In this document: one piece after another, positions 1 through 11,188 of the stretch
How the letters are laid out: each line of letters starts with the position of its first letter
Position numbering within the stretch: position 1 is the stretch's first letter
Origin: Aegilops tauschii subsp. strangulata
Lineage: Eukaryota; Streptophyta; Magnoliopsida; Poales; Poaceae
Length of the DNA stretch: 64,000 bases
Reading direction: 5' to 3'
Assembly (NCBI RefSeq): GCF_002575655.3
Contig: NC_053037.3
Coordinates: 502,208,544 to 502,272,543, forward strand
Notes under the pieces: generated by a model
Seen by the model: the letters and a program-made list of their open reading frames with translations, nothing else
Told to the model about the DNA's origin: nothing
Database searches by the model: none
Made by a program: the position numbers and the translations under genes

Positions 1-2110
1 AGAGGTCTTGCTGCAATTCGAGCACTTCATGATCCACAGCTCGGATTGGATCCTTGAAGCAACGGCGGAGCTGTGACACATGGAACACATCGTGAACCTG
101 AGAAAGGTTCGGCGGTAGCTCCAGTTGGTATGCCACTTTTCCACGCCTTTCGAGAATAGTGAATGGGCCAATATAGCGAGGAGCTAGTTTGCCCTTGATC
201 CCGAAGCGGTGAGCACCCTTCATAGGTGTGACTCGAAGATAAGCCTTTTCGCCAGGTTGATAGACCATGTCTTTATGATGACGGTCATACTGACTCTTCT
301 GACGTGACTGAGCAGCCTTGAGGTTCTCACGAATAATGCGGACTTGTTCTTCGGCATCTTGGATAATATCCGGACCGAAGAGTGGACGTTCCCCAGTTTC
401 TGACCAGTTCAGAGGGGTTCGGCACTTTCGTCCATATAACACTTCGAAGGGGGCCATCTTCAGACTAGCTTGATAGCTATTATTATAAGAGAACTCAGCA
501 TACGGGAGAGATTCCTCCCATTTCTTGCCGAAGGAAATAACACAAGCTCGAAGCATGTCTTCGAGAACTTGGTTGACGCGTTCAACTTGTCCTTGCGATT
601 GAGGATGAAACGCAGTACTGAATGACAGATGAGTTCCCATAGCTTCTTGGAAACTTGCCCAGAATCTTGAAGTGAATAAGCTGCCACGGTCTGAACTGAT
701 AACCAATGGAATACCGTGGTGTGAAACAATCCTGGACATATAGAGCGTTGCCAGTTGACTAGCAGTGATCGTTTCCTTGACCGCCAGGAAATGTGCAACT
801 TTGGAAAGCCGGTCAATGACGACAAGAATAGCATCATTACCTTTCTGCGACTTGGGAAATCCAGTGACGAAGTCCATCTCAACATGGTCCCATTTCCATT
901 CAGGAATAGAGATAGGTTGCAGAGTTCCAGCAGGCCTTTGATGTTCTGCTTTGATACGATGGCAAACATCACACTCAGCAACATAACGAGCAATGGCTTG
1001 CTTCATATTAGACCACCAGAATCTCTGACGGATGTCTTGGTACATCTTTGTACTACCAGGATGGATACACAGAGGTGTATCATGAGCTTCTTTCATAACT
1101 TCCCGTGTCATATCCAGGTTTTTCTCTGCACATGGCACCACTAGGCGGCCCTTGAAGTATAGGGTGCCATCTTCAGCAATGGTGAAGAATGCGGGCTTTC
1201 CTTCTGCGAGGTAGCGCTTAATCTTGTTGGCTTCAGAGTCATACTTCTGTAGCCTTTTGATGCTATCCACGAGATCTGGTTTAGCAACTAGGGTATTGAG
1301 GGAACCCTGGGTAACAACGTGGAGGTTCACCTTGCCAAACTCCTTAGGAGGGGGAGCGAGTGCACCTGGAGGAACAATATGGAGGTTCAGCTTCCTGAAT
1401 TCTTCAACAAGCGAGGGCTGAACTTTGTGAACCTGGAGGTGGTTGCAGTAAGACTTGCGGCTCAAGGCATCAGCCATTACATTAGCCTTGCCTGGCGTAT
1501 AGGAAATACCCAAGTCAAAGTCTGCAACAAGCTCCATCCATCTCTGCTGACGGAGGTTCAGGTCTGGCTGAGTAAACAGATACTTCAGACTTTGGTGGTC
1601 AGTGAAGATCTCGCAACGATTACCGAGAAGGTAATGTCGCCACTGCTTCAGCGCATGAATGACAGCAGCAAGTTCGAGGTCGTGAACTGGGTAGTTCTCT
1701 TCGTGAGGGCGCAATTGCCGAGAGGCATAAGCAATCACTTTGCGGTCTTGCATTAGGACACAGCCTAATCCTTGACGGGAAGCGTCGCAGTAAATGACGA
1801 AGTCCTTCTTAGTATCAGGTGGAGCTAGAACTGGAGCAGAAGTCAACTTGTCTTTGAGTGCCTGGAAACTTTCCTGACATTTGTCTGTCCATTGGAACTT
1901 GACACCCTTATGCAACAGGTTAGTCAGAGGCCTGGCGATCTTAGAGAAGTTCTCGACAAATCGATGGCAATAGCTGGCGAGACCGAGAAAACTTCTGACT
2001 TGCTTAACGTTCTTGGGAGGAGTCCAATCAAGAATAGCCTGAACTCGTTCAGGGTTGATGGCAATACCATCCTTAGAGATGACATGCCCGAGATAGGTTA
2101 CTTCGGGTAG
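1..2110 (-). CDS. E1 pol, downstream part: RT end, RNase H, integrase (partial at window edge)
   Basis: This is the direct continuation, in the same frame, of the gag-RT ORF after its TGA at 2113-2111. I read every codon from 2110 to 2 and found no further stop. It begins with the RT thumb/connection (LPEVTYLGH), followed by RNase H around 1800-1640 (YCDASRQGLG, YASRQLRPHEENYP). The integrase HHCC zinc region lies near 1060-960. The DDE core is visible as DFVTGFP (about 880), SSDRGSLF (about 700) and HPQSQGQVERVNQ (607-570). A C-terminal GPF/Y-like stretch lies near 150-110 and VFHVSQLRR near 90. The encoded enzymes would copy the RNA, remove it from the hybrid and insert the cDNA. The frame has no ATG of its own and depends on reading through or reverting the TGA. 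The coding end and any chromodomain are off window. Confidence 0.85.
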
Positions 2111-4363
2111 TCAGAATTCACATTTAGAGAACTTGGCATGTAGTTGATGCTCTCGTAGCTTTTCCAGCACAAGTCGAAGATGTTCAACATGTTCTTCTTC
2201 GTTCTTGGAAAATACCAGGATATCATCCAGATAAACCACGACGAACTTGTCGAGGTAATCCATGAATATATAGTTCATCAGACGAGAGAAGGTGGCTGGA
2301 GCATTGGTTAAACCGAAAGACATGACGGTGTACTCGTATGAACCATAGCGAGTCACGAAGGCGGTCTTTGGGATATCCTCTTCGCGAACACGGATCTGGT
2401 GGTAGCCCAACCTCAAGTCGAGCTTAGAGAACACTGACGAACCCGCCAGTTGATCATACAGATCATTGATCCGAGGAAGAGGGTATTTATTCTGAATGGT
2501 AGCTTGGTTTATAGGACGGTAGTCTTGAACTAACCGGTTTGTCCCATCCTTCTTCTTGACAAAGAGAGAAGGTGCTCCCCAAGGAGAGCAACTCGGGCGA
2601 ATGAATCCTTTGCGAAGAGATTTGTCGATTTCCTCCTTAAGCTCAAGGAGTTCATGCGGCGGCATTTTGTAGGGTCGCTTGGCTATAGGAGTGGTGCCTG
2701 GCTTCAAGTCGATGATGAATTCGACAGCTCTAGCAGGGGGAATCCCTCGAAGTTCTTCAGGGAAGACGTCGAGGAATTCACGCACGATGGGAATGTTTTC
2801 AATGCCCTCGAGTGGTGCAGCGTTCAATGCATTCAATGCATAGAGCCTTGCCTCGGCATTTTGCACCAGATGGGCTTGGTAAGTAACAATCTCATCTGAA
2901 GGGTGTAGCAGATGGACGGTCTTAGTGGTGCAAACGATTGAAGCAGTATGCGCTTTTAACCAATTCATTCCCAGAATGAGATCAATGCTACAGGACTTCA
3001 GTACGATGGGAGAGACAAGAAATTCCAGTCCTTCAATTTCAACAGTAACATCGTGACTAACCATAGAGGTTTGACATTGGCCCGCAGGGGTGTGTACCAC
3101 TAGCGGAGTGTTTATCTCTTCGTAATTAATGCCATGCAGGAATGCAAATTCTGCTGATATGAATGAATGGGATGCTCCTGTATCAAATAAAACGGATGCT
3201 GGTACTGAATTTACGAGGAGTGTACCCATCACAGTAGCAGGCTGGTCTTGAGCTTCGCTGAGATCAACGTGGTTGGCATGAGCACGACCATAAGACTTAG
3301 CATTGTTTTTGCGGGGCTGGTTGTTACCACGGCCAGCTGCTGGAAGGTCCAGTTGATTCTGGTTCTGATAGCAGTTCCTGGCAAAGTGACCCGGTTGACC
3401 ACACTTGAAGCACAGACCATTATCGGGAGTGGGAACAGGAGCCCCAGGTGGGGGAGCTGGTAGCTTTGACGACCTAGATGGTGGAGGAGGCAGACGCGGT
3501 GCAGCATAAGATTTCCTTGGAGCAGGTGCATTTGGACGATACATGCTGTTCGGGATCCATATCTTGCGCTTCTGTGAGGGCGAGCCCGAAGATGAGCCCG
3601 TGTCACGGTTGCGCCTCTGAGAGCTCTGGTATTCCTGCAGACCAGTCTCGACATTGATGGCCTTATTCACCAAGGTGGCGAAATCGGCGAAGTCATGCAC
3701 TAGAAGTGCGAGCTTGATGTCAGCTTGTAGTCCATCACGGAACTTCTCCTGTCTGCGTGCATCAGTAGCAATGTCTTCTTCAGCATAGCGGGACAAGTCC
3801 AGAAATTCCCGCTGATAAGCTTCGACAGTTTTGTTGCCTTGGGTGAGGTTGCAGAACTCACGCTTCTTCCGGTCCATGACTCCCTGAGGAATGAAGCGGG
3901 CACGGAAAGCAGCTTGGAAGTCTTGCCAGGTGATGATTGTTCCAGCTGGCAGAGTACGCTTGTGGCTGTCCCACCATTGAGCTGCGGGTCCCTTCAGAAA
4001 GAAGGAAGCAAAGTTGACATAGCTGGCAGGGGCTACATCAGCAGACTCCATCTCATAGGTGATGTCACGGAGCCAGTCATCAGCATCCAGAGGCTGAGTT
4101 GAGCTGCGGTAGATGGTTGGGTTGAGGCGTATGAAATCTTGAAGAGTCACTTGGGCTGGCTGCTGGTTCATATGGAGGCGAGGAAACTGAGCCATCATAT
4201 TTTCCATGAATTGGCGGTTCAGTTCGAACTGTTGGATCATACCAGCCATGTACTCAGGTGGTGGTGGGGCATCGCCACCACGACCACGACCACCTGGTCT
4301 AACCATCCTGCTAATATAACGGGGGTAGTTCAGCATTGAGAAATTTTCAATGACAAGAATCAT
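2111..4363 (-). CDS. E1 gag-protease-RT polyprotein (premature TGA at 2113-2111)
   Basis: This 750-codon ORF encodes the capsid and the first enzymes of the polyprotein. A Ty3-type gag domain spans about residues 80-235 ([15 protein letters not shown]). A CCHC zinc knuckle (CX2CX4HX4C) lies at 318-331, after a Pro-rich linker. The aspartic protease motif FDTGASHSF begins at 393. The reverse transcriptase runs from about 560 and contains LDLRLGYHQ and the catalytic YLDD at 711-714. The ORF ends at KCEF with TGA where related elements have Trp; the downstream frame stays open, so this single stop divides an otherwise continuous polyprotein. The first Met is at 4363, but an internal Met at 4306 ([11 protein letters not shown]) starts the usual Gly/Arg-rich gag N-terminus and may be the real start. 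Confidence 0.9.
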   Translation of the reverse strand: MILVIENFSMLNYPRYISRMVRPGGRGRGGDAPPPPEYMAGMIQQFELNRQFMENMMAQFPRLHMNQQPAQVTLQDFIRLNPTIYRSSTQPLDADDWLRDITYEMESADVAPASYVNFASFFLKGPAAQWWDSHKRTLPAGTIITWQDFQAAFRARFIPQGVMDRKKREFCNLTQGNKTVEAYQREFLDLSRYAEEDIATDARRQEKFRDGLQADIKLALLVHDFADFATLVNKAINVETGLQEYQSSQRRNRDTGSSSGSPSQKRKIWIPNSMYRPNAPAPRKSYAAPRLPPPPSRSSKLPAPPPGAPVPTPDNGLCFKCGQPGHFARNCYQNQNQLDLPAAGRGNNQPRKNNAKSYGRAHANHVDLSEAQDQPATVMGTLLVNSVPASVLFDTGASHSFISAEFAFLHGINYEEINTPLVVHTPAGQCQTSMVSHDVTVEIEGLEFLVSPIVLKSCSIDLILGMNWLKAHTASIVCTTKTVHLLHPSDEIVTYQAHLVQNAEARLYALNALNAAPLEGIENIPIVREFLDVFPEELRGIPPARAVEFIIDLKPGTTPIAKRPYKMPPHELLELKEEIDKSLRKGFIRPSCSPWGAPSLFVKKKDGTNRLVQDYRPINQATIQNKYPLPRINDLYDQLAGSSVFSKLDLRLGYHQIRVREEDIPKTAFVTRYGSYEYTVMSFGLTNAPATFSRLMNYIFMDYLDKFVVVYLDDILVFSKNEEEHVEHLRLVLEKLREHQLHAKFSKCEF

Positions 4364-4540
4364 TCATGATGAAACATGCATAATGAAAGGAGCACGATAG
4401 CTACTACTTAGTAGTCGGCATAACTTACAAAAGGGGTCATGCATAGAGTTCAGTACATAGAGTTCAGTACATAGACTAAAACATCATAGGCGGCACACAG
4501 GCTCGCGGCGAATGCATCTAACACTACAAGCAAGCCTACA
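4364..4540. other. E1 spacer between extra ORF and gag
   Basis: A short non-coding leader segment. It contains a 15-bp tandem duplication (CATAGAGTTCAGTA-type, about 4443-4475). No further ORF is visible on the element's sense strand. Confidence 0.5.
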
Positions 4541-5329
4541 TCAGTCCCAAGAGGTACTGTGGGGGTAATCGTAGCCCGACAGCTGGTAGTGAGGCAACGG
4601 ATAGCCCTCCACGTCAGCAGACTGGGGGCCACGGATAGTCAGGTGTAGAGCCCGACGCTCAGGTGGCAGAAGAGGACCAAGTGCGGGAGAGTAGCCTCCC
4701 ACCTCTGGCCAACCGACACCGTGGGGCATCACGGTCCTGGCTGCGTAGATCGCAGTACGCGGTACCTGTCCAGATCGGACAAAGGGGTGCAGCAGCGTCA
4801 GAGCACGGTAAAGGTGCTGACGGGTGGTGTAAATCTCGTGGCGAAGAGCTCGGTTAGCTCGATCCAGCCCATCAGCATGCAGAACAAGGTGCTGATGGTA
4901 GAAGGGCTCTCGGGTGACAGTGGAGTAGGCAGCAGTATAGTATCCCTCCGCACCAACATCAGATGCGATAGCAATGTGCCTGAAAGGGGAGGTGTCCAAC
5001 TCCCGATACTCTCCACGAAGACGTGTCAGAGCAGCATAGGCAGCATCGTGGACAGCCATATCGATGGTCACACCAACACCATGTGCGGTGTGCAGCACAG
5101 TAGTGGAGTCGTACTCCCGAGAGTAGAGGTGGACGATGGCACAGTACTGCTCCTGGTTAAAGTCCTGGTACTTCTCGTAGACGGTGTACTCAGGGTGCCA
5201 GCGATAACCCAGATAGGTCATCATCTCAGCTAGCACCGCAGGTGATCCCGAGGCACCAATGGCCATCGTGTGGCGAACGACCTGCCTCGTGGGTTCCATC
5301 TGAAAGCAAAGACGTTTCAAAGGAGTCAA
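4541..5329 (-). CDS. E1 extra ORF upstream of gag, 262 aa, function unknown
   Basis: This sense-strand ORF lies between the PBS and gag, where most Ty3 elements have only leader sequence. I do not recognise the protein. It is not low-complexity: it has a central block with alternating hydrophobic and charged residues (AIVHLYSREYDSTTVLHTAHG, then AVHDAAYAALTRLRGEYREL). That block is loosely reminiscent of a double-stranded-RNA-binding fold, but this is a weak impression. The C-terminus is rich in Pro, Arg and Tyr. A pyrimidine-rich stretch ending in CAG sits immediately before an internal Met (MEPTRQVV, residue 11), so the real start may be that Met after splicing. The ORF is uninterrupted, which suggests recent coding constraint. 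Extra 5' ORFs are known in some plant Ty3 lineages such as Ogre, but homology to those is not established here. Confidence 0.6.
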   Translation of the reverse strand: MTPLKRLCFQMEPTRQVVRHTMAIGASGSPAVLAEMMTYLGYRWHPEYTVYEKYQDFNQEQYCAIVHLYSREYDSTTVLHTAHGVGVTIDMAVHDAAYAALTRLRGEYRELDTSPFRHIAIASDVGAEGYYTAAYSTVTREPFYHQHLVLHADGLDRANRALRHEIYTTRQHLYRALTLLHPFVRSGQVPRTAIYAARTVMPHGVGWPEVGGYSPALGPLLPPERRALHLTIRGPQSADVEGYPLPHYQLSGYDYPHSTSWD

Positions 5330-5618
5330 ATGACAGTGTGTGAATTGTTCAAATTACTATTCTAAGAAACAACTATGGCTTATCCAACTTTGGGGTGAAT
5401 GCGGTCACGGGATCCTAGTGTTAGAGTTAGTAAATTCGTTTAACCCGAGTAGAAGAGAGTTCAGAGTCCCAGTGTAAAGGTCGAGGAGTAAAAGATCCTA
5501 GTACCACCCAATGGCGACGTGGGCCCGTAAGACACACAGCCATGTTAGTAAAAGTTTTGTAATGTCTAGACTCGACTTCGGCCAAGGAGTGTGGAAAGGG
5601 GGATTCCTACAGGCAGTC

Positions 5619-5631
5619 GGCTCTGATACCA
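5619..5631 (-). promoter_or_regulatory. E1 primer binding site, initiator tRNA-Met type
   Basis: The minus strand reads TGGTATCAGAGCC five bases inside the LTR end. This matches the usual plant PBS complementary to the 3' end of initiator methionine tRNA. It fixes the LTR boundary at 5637 and the element's direction. Confidence 0.9.
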
Positions 5632-5636
5632 ACTTG

Positions 5637-8600
5637 TGATGCCCCCGATTTGACCGTACACTAATCATGCACGCAAATGTGTACGATCAAGATCAGGGAC
5701 TCACGGGAAGATATCACAACACAACTCTAAAACATAAATAAGTCATACAAGCATCATAATACAAGCCAGGGGCCTCGAGGGCTTGAATACAAGTGCTCGA
5801 TCATAGACGAGTCAGCGGAAGCAACAATATCTGAGTACAGACATAAGTTAAACAAGTTTGCCTTAAGAAGGCTAGCACAAACTGGGATACAGATCGAACG
5901 AGGCGCAGGCCTCCTGCCTGGGATCCTCCTAACTACTCCTGGTCGTCGTCAGCGGCCTGCACGTAGTAGTAGGCACCTCCAGTGTCGTAGGTGTCGTCCT
6001 CGACGGTGGCGTCTGGCTCCTGGACTCCAGCATCTGGTTGCGACAACCAGATAGAAAGGAAAGGGGGAAAAGAGGGAGAAAGGCAACCGTGAGTACTCAT
6101 CCAAAGTACTCGCAAGCAAGGAGCTACACTACATATGCATGGGTATATGTGTAAAGGGGCATATCAGTGGACTGAACTATAGAATGCCAGAATAAAAGGG
6201 GGATAGCTAGTCCTGTCGAAGACTACGCTTCTGGCCATCTCCATCTTGCAGCATGTAGAAGAGAGTAGATTGAATTCCTCCAAGTAGCATCGCATAGCAT
6301 AATCCTACCCGGCGATCCCCTCCTCGTCGCCCTGTTAGAGAGCGATCACCGGGTTGTATTTGGCACTTGGAAGGGTGTGTTTTATTCAGTATCCAGTTCT
6401 AGTTGTCATAAGGTCAAGGTACAACTCCGGGTCGTCCTTTTACCGAGGGACACGGCTATTCGAATAGATAAACTTCCCTGCAGGGGTGCACCACATAACC
6501 CAACACGCTCGATCCCATTTGGCCGGACACACTTTCCTGGGTCATGCCCGGCCTCGTAAGATCAACGCGTCGCAGCCCCACCTAAGCACAACAGAGCGGT
6601 CAGCACGCCGGTCTAACCCTATGCGCGCAGGGGTCTGGGCCCATCGCCCTATGCACACCTGCACGTTGCGAACGCGGCCGCGAGCAGACCTAGCAACCCA
6701 CACGATCACGGCGGTTACGTCAAAGCGGTCCAACACGGCGCGCGCCACTCAGTCGCTGACGTCAAGAAGGCTTCGGCTGATACCACGACGCCGGGATACC
6801 CATAACTACTCCCGCGTAGATGGCTAGTGCGTATAGACCAAATGGCCAGACTCAGATCAAATACCAAGATCTCGTTAAGCGTGTTAAGTATCCGCGAACG
6901 CCGACCAGGGCCAGGCCCACCTCTCACCTAGGCGGTCTCAACCTGCCCTGTCGCTCCGCCACAAAGATCCACTTGCGGGTACTCCTACGAGCCGACCCGA
7001 CTTTAGTCATCACATGTGTCATGTATATAGTATAAAGTATATACCCGTGATCACCGCCCAGGTGATCACGGCCCGATAGTATAGCACAGCAGACGGACAA
7101 GAATGTAGGGCCACTGATGGAAAACTAGCATCCTATACTAAGCATGTAGGATTGCAGGTAAAGGTAACAACAGTAGTATCAAGGATAGACTATGCATCAG
7201 ATTAGGATATCGGAAAGCAGTAACATGCTACACTACTCTAATGCAAGCAGTATAGAGAAGAATAGGCGATATCTGGTGATCAAGGGGGGGCCTGCCTGGT
7301 TGCTCTGGCAAGTAGGAGGGGTCGTCGACTCCGTAGTCGAACTGGGCAGCAGCAGTGTCGGTCTCGTAGTCTACCGGAGAGAAGAGGGGGGAGAAACAGT
7401 AAATACAATGCAAACATAAGCATGACGATGCGTGACATGACAATGAACAGTGCGAGGTGTGACCTAACGCGACAGTAGGTGGTACCGGCGAAGGGGGGAA
7501 ACATCCGGGAAGTATTCCCGATGTTTCGCGTTTTCGGACAGACGGACCGGAGGGGGAAAGTTGCTAGTTCGATAGGTTAGGGAGGTGTGGTGGACGAACG
7601 GACTGCGTATTCGGATTCGTCTCGTCGTTCTGAGCAACTTTCTTATAGAAAACATTTTCATCCGAGTTACGGTTTAAAAGATATGAATTTTCAAAGTTTA
7701 TTTGAATTTCTGGAATTATATAATTAACAGAAAAAGGGATATGACGTCAGCATGACGTATGAGCGACGTCAGCGGTCAACAGTCCGGGTTGACTGGTCAA
7801 AACTGACACGGGGGACCCACCTGTCATAGACAGTGGGTTAACAGAAGATTAAACTAATTAATTTTTAGTTAATTAACTACTGGGCCCACCTGTCAGTGAG
7901 TGATTAGATTAATTAATTATTTTTATTTATAAAACATTTTCCTTTTTTTTTGCGGCGGGGCCCGCATGTCAGTGGCTGGGCCTGCCCAGTCAGCACGTTG
8001 ACTGGGTGGACCCAGTCAACGGGGCCCACGGGCCCACTGGCAGTGGCACTGGGGTGGCCCCAGGCCAGCCACGTCGGCGGCCGGCGCCGGAGCAACTCCG
8101 ACGAGCCAAACGCGGCGGCGCGGCTCGGGAGGGGCGCGGGTTTCGCACACAGGGGGTCTGCGGGGGCGTGGCGGGGCGCGTTCGACGCGGCTCGGCGCCG
8201 CGCGTCCAACGGTGGTGGCCGGAGGGGCTGGAACGGGCGGGGGCGAGCGCTTCGAGCTCGCCGGCGGCGAGGTGCTTCGGGCGAGCAACGGCAACGTTGG
8301 TTCGGCGCGAGATCGGGCAAGCGGAGGAGCTGAGGATCATCTACGTGCGGTGGGGAGTGCTGCGGGCTGGAGCCCGTGACCAAAAGGTCACCGGAGACCT
8401 GCCGGCGGCGAGCTCCGCGGCGCGGCGTTCGGGCGCGCGCGGGGAAGAAGCTAGGGGGCGCGCGAGAGAGAAAGGACAGGGGAGGAGGGGGGGGGGAGAG
8501 GCTCACCGCGCGGCACACGGAGGCCGGTGAGAGCTTAGGAGCAGCAGGTCGGCGCCGGGGAAGAAGGGGGTCGCCGGCGTCCGAAGTTGAAGACGAGCTC

Positions 8601-9349
8601 GGGGAGGCCGTTGCAGTGGCTCCGAGCTTCAACGGAGAGGCGGAGGTGGTGTAGTCGAGGGCGGCGACGGCGTATGACACGGCGAGGTGGCGATTGGGGC
8701 ACGGTGGCCGTGTGAACGACGGGAACGGCCGCGAGCGCGTCGGGCGTGGGGAAGAAGAGAGCGGCGCGGATCTGGGGGGGAAAGAGGGAGGCGCAGGGGC
8801 CGAGATGTGAGCGGGGTGAGTGGGAGAGAGGCCCGAGGCGGCGGGGGGGGGGGGTGCTGGCGCCCTTATCCTGCCCGTCGCCGGCGAGGGGGTGCGGCGG
8901 GGACGGCCCCTGTTCCGACCCCGGTCGGGGGAACAGGGAAGGGGGCGAGGGGGAGTGGGAGATGGTCTAGGCCGGCTGGGCCGAGGGTCGGCCCAGTTGG
9001 GCCAGGGGTCCAGTGGGGGGAGGGCCTTCTCCTCTTTTTTTCTTTGTCTGTTCTGTTTTCTGTTTTCTTTTTATTTGTTTATTTTCTTTTCTGTTTTATT
9101 TCATTTAAATGTATTTAGGTATTTTATAAATATGTGTTTTCTCCACCATAATTATCAGTGCAATTTCTGGCATGGCCCGAACATTTTTGTTTAAATTTTT
9201 GAAAACTTTTATTTTCCACTTTAAATTTAATTGAAGTTTGAATTAGGAGTTTGAAAAGAAATGTGTTCCAAATGTGATCAAGCCCTGTTTAGCAACATGA
9301 TTAGCTTAATCACAGAGGGTTACTGGAGCATGATCCTCAGGGTGTTACA
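5637..9349 (-). repeat. E1 5' LTR, about 3.7 kb
   Basis: The minus strand begins TGTAACACC at 9349 and ends GGGCATCA at 5637, next to the PBS. At 3,713 bp it is long for an LTR. Composition is uneven: an AT-rich U3 start (9349-9030), a very GC-rich block (about 9000-7940) holding overlapping spurious ORFs on both strands, a block with TGACGTCA-like motifs (about 7795-7740), then mixed sequence to the PBS. The partner LTR lies outside the window, so identity and insertion age cannot be judged. I see no convincing gene in it. Confidence 0.8.
7740..7800. promoter_or_regulatory. Cluster of TGACGT/GACGTCA and TTGAC motifs in E1 LTR
   Basis: Within about 60 bp there are two GACGTCAGC copies (about 7743 and 7768), a TGACGTAT (about 7753) and a TTGACTGGTCAA palindrome (about 7788). 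ACGT-core sites are known targets of plant bZIP factors, and TTGAC is the WRKY W-box core. Their role in this LTR is inference. Confidence 0.35.
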
Positions 9350-9461
9350 CCTTAGGTCATCCACTTGAGGGAAATTGCTACTGTCCTACAAAACTCTGTT
9401 CTTGGAGGCCCAACACGTGTCTACAAGAATAAAGTTGCATAGTAGACATCCAGGTCTTTTC

Positions 9462-9478
9462 TGGCGTCGTTGCCGGGA
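9462..9478 (+). promoter_or_regulatory. E2 primer binding site, tRNA-Asp type, mutated
   Basis: The sequence TGGCGTCGTTGCCGGGA differs by about one base from the Athila-lineage PBS (TGGCGCCGTTGCCGGGGA), which is complementary to the 3' end of tRNA-Asp. Confidence 0.65.
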
Positions 9479-9574
9479 GGTGAGTGCATGAAGGTATATC
9501 TTTAGATCTTGCATTTCAATCTTTTAGTTTTTTGTTTTATCACTAGTTTGGTTTGTAAAAGAAAACTACAAAAA

Positions 9575-10441
9575 ATGGAATTGAGGTTGCATCATATTAT
9601 TGATCATTTTTATAATATCTTTCTTGAAAATGATGGTTCGATAAATTGTGCTCAATTGTCAGAAGAAGAAGTCAATAAAATGTTTGGCACAAAATATTTG
9701 AATGATGAGCATGATTGCAATGTTGCTAGTATGAATTCTTTGAATATCCATGATGCTAGTGATATGCAAAGCCATAAGCTTGGGGATGCTATAATTGATG
9801 AAGATTATATTTTTAGTCCCTGAAGTTTTGATGAGAAAATTTATTATGATGATTGCACGCCTCCTATTTATGATGATTATATTGATGAAAGTGGATTCGG
9901 AGAGGTCATGCCTTTATTTAATGATGAATCCACTATTTTGGAGGAGGTTGCAATTGATTATGACAACAAAGTTCCTATATATGATGATTATGGTGATAAC
10001 ATGTATGCTATATTGAATAATTATAAACATGAATCTTGTCAACATGACTTTAATTTCCAATCACAAGAGAGTTATTTTGTTGAGTTTGCTCCCACAATTA
10101 TGAATGAGAATAAAATTGCTTGTGTGGATAGTAATAAAATTTCCATGCTTATGCATCATGAAAAGAATGCTTTATGTGATAGCTATATTGTTGAATTCAT
10201 TAATGATGCTACTGAAAATTATTATGAGAGAGGAACATATGATGGTAGGTATTGCAATAATATCAAGTTTCCTCTCTTTATGTTGAAAGTTTTGAAGTTA
10301 TGCATGTTTTGCCTTCCTATGCTAGTTGATTCTTGGTCCAAAAAATTTTTGCTCATAAAATCCCTATGCATAGGAATTGGGTTAGACTTAAATCTGCTAG
10401 TCATATGCTTCATGATGCTCTCTTTGTGTTTCAATTCTTAG
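9575..10441 (+). pseudogene. E2 acidic ORF of unknown function, one internal TGA
   Basis: One reading frame runs from the ATG at 9575 to 10441 (289 codons) with a single internal TGA at 9821-9823; the ATG at 9908 is in the same frame. The protein is rich in Asp, Asn, Tyr and Ile, has no metal-binding or protease motif I recognise, and has a hydrophobic C-terminal third. Blocks recur in the same order in E8: an EHDCN..NSL..KLGDA block, a D-SGFGEVM...ILEE block, and a CDSY-VEF-D-T-NYY-G-Y block. The conserved order argues that this was once a real protein of the group and not a chance ORF. At the C-terminus a second frame is also open (10333-10530), so the true end is uncertain. Confidence 0.55.
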
Positions 10442-11164
10442 CTTTTATGCGAGCATCATTGAACTCATCATGCCTAGCTAAAAAGGCATATAATCAAAGC
10501 GCTTGTTGGGAGACAACTCAACAATTTTAACTACTGTTTTTGTGTGTTCACATGATTATGCTACTGTATTGATCATGTTTTATTGCTTCTGTTTCAATAA
10601 AGTGCCAAGTAAAGCCTTTGGGATAGCGTAGATGATAGTTGACTTGATTCTATCCAAAAACAGAACCTTTTGTGCTCAGTACAAGAATTTTGAAAATTCA
10701 CTAGAATGTGATTTTGATCTGAATTTTTTACAGGTGATATATATACAAATTATCTACGTTGGCCTAATTTTTCAGAATTTTTGGTGTAGCATAAGTATGG
10801 TAGTAATCCAGATCATTGAGGACTGTTCTGTTTTTGACAGATTCTGTTTTCAATGCATAGTTTGCTTGCTTTCTAGTTTCTATGGCTTATATGGCTCAAT
10901 ATAAATTGTGGAAATGATATGATACAGTAGGCGTTGTGTGGAAACAATTATGAATCTTGTCTTTGACAGTACCAAAGTGAAATGGTTTGTTCTTTATCAT
11001 ACTAACCTATCTCACGAAGTTCCGTTAAGTTTTGTGTGATTGAAGTTTTCAAGTTTTGGGTGAGATGTCGAGACGAGGATAATAAGGAGTAACAAGACCC
11101 TAAGCTTGGGGATGCCCAAGGAACCCCAAGGTAATATTCAAGGAGGATCCGAGCAACTAAGCTT

Positions 11165-11188
11165 GGGGATGCCCCGGAAGGCATCCCC
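11165..11188 (+). other. Perfect 9-bp stem hairpin in E2, copy 1
   Basis: The arm GGGGATGCC (11165-11173) pairs with GGCATCCCC (11180-11188) across the loop CCGGAA. The same stem and loop occur in the sense strand of E8 (43073-43096). It follows a repeated AAGCTTGGGGATGCC block and lies downstream of the acidic ORF. Its function is unknown. Confidence 0.6.

Larger units (their letters stand above)
1..9349 (-). mobile_element. E1: Ty3/gypsy retrotransposon, long LTR, 5' half (3' end off window)
   Basis: Read on the minus strand the order is 5' LTR (9349-5637), PBS (5631-5619), an extra ORF (5329-4541), then gag-protease-RT-RNase H-integrase (4363 to the window edge). That domain order, with integrase after RT/RNase H, defines Ty3/gypsy. 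The polyprotein ends in the style of Tekay/Del chromoviruses, so a chromodomain would be expected just beyond the left edge; this is inference. The LTR begins TGTAACACC and ends GGGCATCA. E1 appears inserted into the 5' LTR of E2, because E2 LTR-like sequence begins directly at 9350 (candidate 5-bp TSD CCTTA at 9350-9354; the other copy is outside). I do not assign a family name. Confidence 0.85.

Noticed and set aside
460..993. 177-aa minus ORF within E1 integrase
   Set aside because: Different frame from the integrase, whose motifs (DDE core) are read in the other frame.
7913..8680. 255-aa ORF in the GC-rich part of the E1 LTR
   Set aside because: Several long ORFs overlap on both strands, composition is Pro/Arg/Ala-rich as expected from GC bias, and the region lies inside an LTR.
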